Below are positions 1 through 5,244 of a DNA stretch of 6,387 nt, piece by piece (position 1 is the first letter of the stretch; every line of letters starts with the position of its first letter). This stretch comes from Gulosibacter sediminis. GTDB lineage: Bacteria; Actinomycetota; Actinomycetes; Actinomycetales; Microbacteriaceae. Both the position numbers and the translations under genes were made by a program. The stretch spans positions 68,743-75,129 of the forward strand of contig NZ_JACXJG010000007.1 of NCBI RefSeq assembly GCF_014904065.1, written 5' to 3'. Below the pieces are notes generated by a model. That model was not told the DNA's origin. It made no database searches and saw nothing but the letters and a program-made list of their open reading frames with translations.

Positions 1-770
1 TGATGGCCGCGCCACGCGACGTCGAGGACTCCATCGTGCGCATCACGCAGCTCGCGCGCGCCGCGGGCATCCACCTCGTGCTCGCGACGCAGCGCCCCTC
101 GGTCGACGTCGTCACCGGCCTCATCAAGGCGAACGTGCCCTCGCGCCTTGCCTTCGCCGTGACGAGCTCGACCGACTCCCGAGTGATCCTCGACCAGACC
201 GGTGCCGAGACGCTGATCGGTCAGGGTGACGCGCTGTTCTCGCCGCAGGGCTCGAAGCCGATTCGCGTGCAGGGCGCGTGGGTGAGTGACAAGGAGATTC
301 ACCAGGTCGTCACGCACGTGAAGTCCGAGGCGAAGCCCGAGTACCGCGCCGACGTCACGGCGCCAGCCGAGAAGCGCGAGATCGACTCCGACATCGGTGA
401 TGACCTCGAGCCGCTGCTCGCGGCCGCCGAGCTCGTCATCACCTCGCAGTTTGGCTCGACCTCGATGCTGCAGCGCAAGCTCCGCGTCGGCTTCGCGAAG
501 GCCGGGAGACTCATGGACCTGCTCGAGTCGCGCGAGATCGTCGGCCCTTCTGAGGGCTCGAAGGCGCGTGACGTGCTCGTCGCTCCGGATCAGCTCGCCG
601 AAGTGCTCGCGATGCTGCGCGGTGACGGTCCGCCGCCGGCGGCGCCCTCGGGCGACGACGATGACGCCGACCCGTACGGCGACGACCCGATCGAGGCGAA
701 GTACGAGGGCCTTGAAGAGGTCGAGTCCTCCGAATCCGAAGACGCATGGGAGCTGACCGGTCGTGACTGA
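1..770 (+). CDS. ftsK: DNA translocase FtsK, C-terminal part (5' end outside window)
   Basis: This is the 3' end of an FtsK/SpoIIIE DNA translocase, the septum-localised motor that pumps chromosome termini apart and activates XerCD recombination at dif. The reading frame is open at the left edge. The visible part starts just after Walker B ([10 protein letters not shown], the stretch that follows the DE..DLMM motif in the family). It then carries [12 protein letters not shown] and [15 protein letters not shown], the conserved end of the RecA-like motor core. Visible residues 131-207 form the gamma winged-helix domain that reads polar KOPS sites ([20 protein letters not shown], then [13 protein letters not shown]). 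About 48 acidic, proline- and aspartate-rich residues follow. The N-terminal membrane domain and Walker A lie outside the window. The TGA stop overlaps the pgsA start. Identity is secure; only the N-terminal half is unseen. Confidence 0.96.
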   Translation, partial: MAAPRDVEDSIVRITQLARAAGIHLVLATQRPSVDVVTGLIKANVPSRLAFAVTSSTDSRVILDQTGAETLIGQGDALFSPQGSKPIRVQGAWVSDKEIHQVVTHVKSEAKPEYRADVTAPAEKREIDSDIGDDLEPLLAAAELVITSQFGSTSMLQRKLRVGFAKAGRLMDLLESREIVGPSEGSKARDVLVAPDQLAEVLAMLRGDGPPPAAPSGDDDDADPYGDDPIEAKYEGLEEVESSESEDAWELTGRD

Positions 771-1419
771 CCCCCGCAACGCCGCCGAGCGGCCCCGCAT
801 CTGGCGACGCGGCGACGGGCCGGTGAGCCCCTGGGCGGTGCCCAACCTCATCACGATGGTGCGCATCCTCTTCGTGCCCGCGTTCGTGTGGGTGATGCTC
901 GCGGATGCGGGCGAGCACGGCGCCCTGCGCTGGGTTGCGCTTGCGCTGTTCGTCGTCGGCATCAGCTCGGATGCGGTCGATGGCCACCTCGCGCGCAGCC
1001 GCAACCTCATCTCCGACCTCGGCAAGCTGCTCGACCCGATCGCCGACAAGGCGCTCACCGGGGCGGCACTGATTCTGCTCAGCGTGCTCGCCGAGCTGCC
1101 ATGGTGGGTGACGATCCTCATCCTCGTGCGCGAGCTCGGCATCACCGTCTGGCGACTCATCGAGGCCCGTCGTATCGTGCTGCCCGCCGGTCGCGGCGGC
1201 AAGCTCAAGACCGTCATGCAGGCGGTTGCGATCTCGCTCGCGATCGCGCCGTTCCCGGCGCTGCTCGGCGACTGGATGCACTGGGTGAACGGCGCGTTTA
1301 TGTCGGCCGCGTTCGTTCTCACCATCTGGTCGGGAATCGACTACCTCGTGCGGGCATACTGGCCAAAGAAGCACGACGGTGGCGCACCGTCGGCCACGAC
1401 AGTGGGGGAGCAGGCATGA
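763..1419 (+). CDS. pgsA: CDP-diacylglycerol--glycerol-3-phosphate 3-phosphatidyltransferase
   Basis: This gene encodes a 218-residue integral membrane enzyme of the CDP-alcohol phosphatidyltransferase superfamily. PgsA joins CDP-diacylglycerol and glycerol-3-phosphate to give phosphatidylglycerol phosphate, the precursor of phosphatidylglycerol and cardiolipin. The complete signature D-x2-DG-x2-AR-x8-G-x3-D-x3-D is present: D70, D73, G74, A77, R78, G87, D91 and D95. Hydrophobic stretches flank it (about 36-47, 57-68, 99-115) and continue towards the C-terminus (about 208 ends the last one). The PNLITMVRI entry motif at residues 27-35 is typical. The start is GTG, inside the ftsK stop region (GTGACTGA, 8-nt overlap), with GGGAG at 748-752 upstream, which suggests translational coupling. 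A paralogue acting on another alcohol, such as inositol phosphate, cannot be excluded by motif alone. The position next to ftsK and cinA/clgR matches the conserved actinobacterial pgsA. Confidence 0.93.
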   Translation: MTDPRNAAERPRIWRRGDGPVSPWAVPNLITMVRILFVPAFVWVMLADAGEHGALRWVALALFVVGISSDAVDGHLARSRNLISDLGKLLDPIADKALTGAALILLSVLAELPWWVTILILVRELGITVWRLIEARRIVLPAGRGGKLKTVMQAVAISLAIAPFPALLGDWMHWVNGAFMSAAFVLTIWSGIDYLVRAYWPKKHDGGAPSATTVGEQA

Positions 1420-2171
1420 GTGATTCATCCTCGAGAGACGATGCGACCCAGCCAGTCGACACCGAGCAGGCCGGCTACTGGGAGGCCGAGGTGATCGACC
1501 CGATCAACGTTGAGGGCGGCGCGCAGGCCGTGCCACTGCCCGAGGGTGCCGAGGCTGAGGCGGCCGCTGCCGCGCCTGCTGGCGACGCCCCGGTCGACGA
1601 CGCGATGCCGCCACTGCCCGCGGTGCCCGCCGAGATTAACGTGATCCCGGCGCAGACCGCTGAACTCGGGCAGGTGCTTATCGAGGCGGGCCTCACGATT
1701 TCGGTCGCCGAGTCGCTCACCGGTGGTGAGCTCGCGGCCGAGCTCGTGCGCGTGCCGGGCATCTCGGCGTCGTTCCAGGGCGGCACCGTCGCCTATCAGT
1801 TCGCGGCGAAGCGCGAGCTGCTCGGCGTCGAACGCTCGCTGCTCGCGGCGGCCGGCGCCGTGCATCCCGAGGTCGCGCAGCAGATGGCCGCGGGCGTGCG
1901 CAAGCAGTTCTCGTTCAAGGGCGAGAAGCCGGTCGACATTGGTATTTCGACGACCGGCGTCGCCGGCCCCGAGCCCGCCGACGGCCAGCGGCCCGGCACG
2001 GTGTTCGTCGGCATCGACTCGATCTTCGGCGACCGCGTCGTGCAGCTCGACTTCAGCAACCTCGTGCGCGACGACGACCCGGTCGGCTCGCGCCACCGCA
2101 TCCGCATCGCCACGGTCGAGGCCGCGATCTTCAATCTGCTCGAACACCTGGCCGAAGCGCCGCGACGCTGA
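1416..2171 (+). CDS. cinA: CinA C-terminal domain protein, probable nicotinamide-nucleotide amidase (PncC type)
   Basis: This is a 251-residue single-domain CinA-family protein. Residues about 82-247 are the CinA C-terminal domain, with AESLTGG at 98-104, GGTVAYQFAAKRELLGV around 122-138, and STTGVAGP at 178-185. This domain deamidates nicotinamide mononucleotide to nicotinate mononucleotide in pyridine nucleotide salvage. The MoCF-like N-terminal domain of full-length CinA is absent. Instead, residues 1-80 are acidic and alanine/proline-rich, with no recognisable fold. The start at 1416 overlaps the pgsA stop as ATGA, and GGGGGAG lies at 1404-1410 with 5-nt spacing. A later ATG at 1605 would remove most of the extension but has no clear ribosome site. 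A competence-linked name is traditional; the enzymatic role is inferred from the family and not shown by context. Confidence 0.9.
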   Translation: MSDSSSRDDATQPVDTEQAGYWEAEVIDPINVEGGAQAVPLPEGAEAEAAAAAPAGDAPVDDAMPPLPAVPAEINVIPAQTAELGQVLIEAGLTISVAESLTGGELAAELVRVPGISASFQGGTVAYQFAAKRELLGVERSLLAAAGAVHPEVAQQMAAGVRKQFSFKGEKPVDIGISTTGVAGPEPADGQRPGTVFVGIDSIFGDRVVQLDFSNLVRDDDPVGSRHRIRIATVEAAIFNLLEHLAEAPRR

Positions 2172-2226
2172 AGATTTTCCGAGCGAGCTGACGTGATCGG
2201 GAATGCGCACGATCAGTTCACGGTTG

Positions 2227-2258
2227 TACACTTCATGGTTCGCGATCCATGCGAGCCA
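2227..2258 (+). promoter_or_regulatory. Probable clgR promoter (-10) and overlapping inverted repeat
   Basis: TACACT at 2227-2232 fits the actinobacterial -10 pattern TAnnnT; no convincing -35 is seen. Just downstream is an inverted repeat, TGGTTCGC (2236-2243), 7-nt spacer, GCGAGCCA (2251-2258), with 7 of 8 arm positions complementary. The arms resemble ClgR recognition half-sites (GTTCGC/GCGAAC). Published ClgR sites use a 5-nt gap between CGC and GCG, and here it is 7. The repeat is a candidate autoregulatory or other operator. Assignment to ClgR is a guess. Confidence 0.4.
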
Positions 2259-2270
2259 ACGAACTTGAGG

Positions 2271-2278
2271 AAGGGAGG
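2271..2278 (+). promoter_or_regulatory. Ribosome binding site fixing the clgR start
   Basis: AAGGGAGG lies 6 nt before the ATG at 2285. An in-frame upstream ATG at 2249 would put this Shine-Dalgarno inside the coding region and has no ribosome site of its own, so 2285 is preferred. Confidence 0.8.
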
Positions 2279-2284
2279 TTCCGT

Positions 2285-2635
2285 ATGGTGCTAGTTCGAC
2301 ACGAAATGGGCGAGGTGCTGCGGGACGTCCGTCTACGCCGCGGCGACACACTCCGACAGGTGGCAGGCCGTGCATCGGTGGCGCTCGGATATCTCTCCGA
2401 GATTGAGCGTGGGCAGAAAGAGGCCTCGAGCGAGATTCTCGCTTCGGTCGCTGAAGCTCTCGACACGCCGCTGTCGACGATCTATCACGAGGTTGGCAAC
2501 CGCCTTGCGAAGAGCGAAACGCTCATCGCGCGTGAACGCCAACTGGCGCAGGTGCAGCAGGTTATTCCCGACACCGTTCCGGACAACCTGCTCAACGGGC
2601 CCGCTCGTCACGAGCAGGCAGTCTCGACGCACTAA
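2285..2635 (+). CDS. clgR: XRE-family helix-turn-helix regulator, ClgR type
   Basis: This is a 116-residue single-domain transcription factor. Residues about 9-65 form a Cro/CI-type helix-turn-helix, and the recognition region ALGYLSEIERGQKEASSE (33-50) is characteristic of ClgR. In Streptomyces and Corynebacterium, ClgR activates clpP1P2, clpC and other proteostasis genes. Residues 73-116 are a polar tail. In Streptomyces a C-terminal di-alanine makes ClgR a ClpP substrate; here the protein ends QAVSTH, so that degron is missing. The start was chosen for the strong AAGGGAGG site and because MVLVRHEMGEVLR matches the usual ClgR N-terminus. The gene follows cinA after 113 nt with its own probable promoter and ends 12 nt before a hairpin terminator. 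The place between pgsA/cinA and DUF3046/recA is the conserved ClgR position, which supports the name. Confidence 0.88.
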   Translation: MVLVRHEMGEVLRDVRLRRGDTLRQVAGRASVALGYLSEIERGQKEASSEILASVAEALDTPLSTIYHEVGNRLAKSETLIARERQLAQVQQVIPDTVPDNLLNGPARHEQAVSTH

Positions 2636-2647
2636 CCCGAACTACCA

Positions 2648-2690
2648 CTCGGCCCCGAACAGCTCCGCTGCTCGGGGCCGAGCCGGTTTT
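2648..2690 (+). terminator. Rho-independent-type terminator after clgR
   Basis: A perfect 11-bp stem pairs CTCGGCCCCGA (2648-2658) with TCGGGGCCGAG (2672-2682). Inside it, CAGC (2660-2663) can pair with GCTG (2667-2670). The stem is followed by CCGG and a short TTTT run (2687-2690). The stem is very stable but the T run is short and offset by four bases, so termination may be incomplete. Confidence 0.72.
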
Positions 2691-2715
2691 CCATGGTGGT
2701 GCGGCATCGGGTCGT

Positions 2716-2721
2716 TAGGCT
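2716..2721 (+). promoter_or_regulatory. Candidate leaderless promoter (-10) of the DUF3046 gene
   Basis: TAGGCT matches TAnnnT and ends exactly 7 nt before the ATG at 2729. Transcription would therefore start at or next to the first codon, the arrangement of leaderless mRNAs common in actinobacteria. The GGTGGG between them could also act as a weak Shine-Dalgarno. No clear -35 is visible. Confidence 0.45.
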
Positions 2722-2728
2722 GGTGGGT

Positions 2729-2953
2729 ATGCGATTGAGCGAGTTTCAGCGAGCGGTCCGCGACGAGTTCGGCGAGGCCTACGGGGCGTCCGTCGTGCGC
2801 GACGTCGTGCTCGGCCCGCTCGGCGACCGCACCGCGAAGCAGGCGCTCGACGAGGGGGAGGACGCCCGCGACGTCTGGCTCGCGCTCTGCGACGCGATGG
2901 ATGTGCCGCGCAACCGCTGGTACGGCGTCGGCCTGTTGCCGCCCTCGAACTAG
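2729..2953 (+). CDS. DUF3046 domain protein
   Basis: This is a 74-residue protein of the DUF3046 family, which is largely actinobacterial and of unknown function and is commonly encoded just before recA. Recognisable are the N-terminal MRLSEFQRAVRDEFGEAYG, a central VLGPLGDRTAKQALDEG, and the near-invariant WLALCDAMDVP at about residues 50-60. I chose the ATG at 2729 because MRLSEF is where the family begins. An in-frame ATG at 2693 would add 12 residues unlike the family, and the gap carries a -10-like TAGGCT. The protein is soluble, with no signal peptide or membrane segment. It is slightly longer at the C-terminus than usual (WYGVGLLPPSN). Its stop lies in a CTAG shared with the stop of the convergent membrane gene. 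The recA-linked position suggests a DNA-repair or stress connection, but no function is established. Confidence 0.88.
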   Translation: MRLSEFQRAVRDEFGEAYGASVVRDVVLGPLGDRTAKQALDEGEDARDVWLALCDAMDVPRNRWYGVGLLPPSN

Positions 2954-3744
2954 ACCGTCACGGCCTGCTGAGAGCTGAGTTCGGCGCGGACTGGGACGCG
3001 ACGGCGACGCACGAAGCCCGGCTTGTCGGCGGGCCCGGTGGCGGCAACCGCGCGCCGCGTCGTCCACGGCCAGGTCATGAGTGACCAGACGATCGCGACG
3101 AGCAGCAGCTCCCAGAGCACGTAGCTCGGCCACGGCCCGAGCGCGTCGAGCAGCGAGATGCCGCGCGGCGGGTGCGAGAGGTAGCCATAGTTTGCACCCG
3201 TGATCGCGTTGACGATCATGGCGATCGCCCCCCAGGCGCAGGTGATGAGGTAGGAGAGCACGAAGCCCTTCCAAGTGGGTTGGTAGCCCGCGCCCCAGAT
3301 GAGCACGAACGGCACGAGGAACACGGCGACGTGGAGCACCCAGTAGAGGGTGAACTCGAGGGTCGGGTTGACGAAGTAGTTGAGGTCAGGCGTGAGCACC
3401 GACATGAGGTTCAGCGTCAGACCCCAGAAGTACGAGACGAGCACGGCCCACGGCGTGCGGGTGATAAGCGCGATCGCGGCGAAGATGCGCAGCCCGTCCG
3501 AGAAGTGGAAGGGGAGCGACTCGTTGAGGTTCCAGTTCACGGGCAGGAAGCCCCACGCGAGCCAGAAGACTGCGATTCCCAGCAGCACCCAGCCCGAGAC
3601 GGTGAGGATGCGCTCGAACCGTTCGGTGCCGTTCGCGCGTCGAGCCCAGATGGTGAGCAGAACGGCGAGCACAACCGTGATGGCGAGCACGATGAGGTGC
3701 TCGGCGCCGTAGGCGGTCATGTGGCCGATTGGTTCGGGCGCCAT
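2950..3744 (-). CDS. TIGR02206/YwaF-type seven-helix membrane protein
   Basis: This is a 264-residue integral membrane protein with about seven hydrophobic helices. In numbering from a GTG two codons upstream they lie at about 17-36, 49-68, 83-97, 101-120, 132-153, 163-184 and 208-227. Family signatures are the LP-x-H motif (LPFHFSDGLRI, 79-89), LMSVLTPDLNYF, and NAITGANYGYLSHPP leading into SLLDALGPWPSYV. These match the uncharacterised YwaF/TIGR02206 group, which I believe is distantly related to eukaryotic TMEM164. The C-terminus is basic and soluble (VRRRRVPVR). I chose the ATG at 3744 because AGGAG (3754-3750) sits 5 nt upstream; a GTG at 3750 would overlap that site. The gene is opposed to all its neighbours and separates DUF3046 from recA, which are usually adjacent, so it is probably a lineage-specific insertion. 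Function is unknown; lipid modification is only a speculation from TMEM164. Confidence 0.82.
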   Translation of the reverse strand: MAPEPIGHMTAYGAEHLIVLAITVVLAVLLTIWARRANGTERFERILTVSGWVLLGIAVFWLAWGFLPVNWNLNESLPFHFSDGLRIFAAIALITRTPWAVLVSYFWGLTLNLMSVLTPDLNYFVNPTLEFTLYWVLHVAVFLVPFVLIWGAGYQPTWKGFVLSYLITCAWGAIAMIVNAITGANYGYLSHPPRGISLLDALGPWPSYVLWELLLVAIVWSLMTWPWTTRRAVAATGPADKPGFVRRRRVPVRAELSSQQAVTV

Positions 3745-3780
3745 GGTCACTCCTGCTGCTCGTTGCCTGCTGGTAGCACC

Positions 3781-3786
3781 AGCCTA
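3781..3786 (-). promoter_or_regulatory. Probable -10 element of the membrane protein gene
   Basis: On the minus strand this reads TAGGCT (TAnnnT), about 37 nt before the chosen ATG, giving a short leader that contains AGGAG. A perfect inverted repeat GCTGGT-AGC-ACCAGC (3769-3783) overlaps the -10 and the expected start of transcription and could be an operator. No -35 is convincing. Confidence 0.4.
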
Positions 3787-3853
3787 GGCGGGCGAAGCGG
3801 GGCGGATGCGCGTTCGTCAGATTCGAAAGCCGGGCGCGACACGCCCGTACATG

Positions 3854-3883
3854 TTCGAAACATTGTTCGAGCGGGTGTAGTGT
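3854..3883 (+). promoter_or_regulatory. recA promoter with LexA (SOS) box
   Basis: TCGAAACATTGTTCGA at 3855-3870 is a near-palindrome with perfect TCGAA/TTCGA outer arms. It closely resembles the LexA operator of Gram-positive bacteria and actinobacteria (CGAAC-N4-GTTCG), with one change in the left half (GAAA for GAAC). A -10 element, TAGTGT, follows at 3878-3883. TTCGAA at 3854-3859 could serve as a -35 at 18-nt spacing, so LexA bound here would cover the -35 and spacer. This predicts DNA-damage induction of recA. The M. tuberculosis-type PafBC/RecA-NDp motif is not seen at the required spacing. Confidence 0.8.
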
Positions 3884-3889
3884 CAACCG

Positions 3890-4067
3890 TGCGAGCTGTG
3901 GAGCGGATCTTTTCCACAGGCGGGCGAGCAACTGCGATGCATGTCGGAGGCTCGACCTAGCCTGACGGCATCAGGTTCGAAACCCGGTCGCAGCCCTGTC
4001 GAAGTGCTCTACATCAGCGCAAGACAGCCTGTGGGCACCAACATACCGACTCCAAGGAGCATCCAAA
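3890..4067 (+). other. Long recA leader with two hairpins and a DnaA-box-like 9-mer
   Basis: If transcription starts about 7 nt after the TAGTGT element, recA has a leader of roughly 178 nt. It contains CTGTGGA (3896-3902) paired with TCCACAG (3913-3919) across a 10-nt loop. Overlapping the right arm is TTTTCCACA (3910-3918), which satisfies the DnaA-box pattern TTWTNCACA. A second small hairpin has CCTGA (3961-3965), loop CGGCA, and TCAGG (3971-3975), extendable to 7 bp with a G-T pair. GTTCGAAAC recurs at 3853-3861 and 3975-3983. The ribosome site AAGGAG lies at 4054-4059. Together with the preceding promoters this accounts for the 323-nt gap 3745-4067, in which I see no gene. Any regulatory role is unproven. 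Confidence 0.5.
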
Positions 4068-5135
<1,068 letters not shown>

Positions 5136-5143
5136 TCGACCCA

Positions 5144-5179
5144 GGGGCGGGCATGGTCATTCGTGACGATGCCCGCCCC
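5144..5179 (+). terminator. UUCG-capped hairpin between recA and recX (partial terminator or mRNA stabiliser)
   Basis: GGGGCGGGCAT (5144-5154) pairs perfectly with ATGCCCGCCCC (5169-5179). Inside, after one G-G mismatch, GTCA (5156-5159) pairs with TGAC (5164-5167) around a TTCG tetraloop. The result is a 15-bp, extremely stable structure 8 nt after the recA stop. No T run follows (ACTTCG), so full intrinsic termination is doubtful. Partial termination or protection of the recA 3' end would lower recX relative to recA, as is known for the E. coli recA-recX pair. Confidence 0.65.
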
Positions 5180-5244
5180 ACTTCGATGCATCGGAGCGCT
5201 GACACATCGATGCGTTCGCCGAGTCTCACGGAAGGTGTTCTCAC

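Noticed and set aside
511..1428. 305-codon open frame on the minus strand opposite pgsA
   Set aside because: The translation is Arg/His/Asp/Glu-rich without any recognisable domain, as expected for the antisense of a GC-rich gene. The opposite strand carries the full PgsA signature.
1425..2375. 316-codon open frame on the minus strand opposite cinA
   Set aside because: It spans the cinA coding region and the clgR promoter, has a low-complexity composition and no family features. It is a GC-rich shadow frame.
2693..2728. Upstream ATG extending the DUF3046 protein by 12 residues
   Set aside because: The added residues are unlike the family, whose N-terminus is MRL-x-EF. The stretch contains the -10-like element and overlaps the end of the terminator region.
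3831..3847. CGGGCG-CGACA-CGCCCG inverted repeat upstream of the LexA box
   Set aside because: A 6-bp all-GC stem is expected often by chance at this base composition, and it matches no known element.
3172..3960. 262-codon plus-strand frame covering the membrane gene and the recA promoter
   Set aside because: Its product is charged and repetitive, and it runs through the LexA box and recA promoter. The minus strand encodes a coherent seven-helix protein.
3972..3985. GGTTCGAAACC resembling the T-arm (B-box) of a tRNA
   Set aside because: Only two base pairs can form around the TTCGAAA loop, and there is no acceptor, D or anticodon arm at the right distances.
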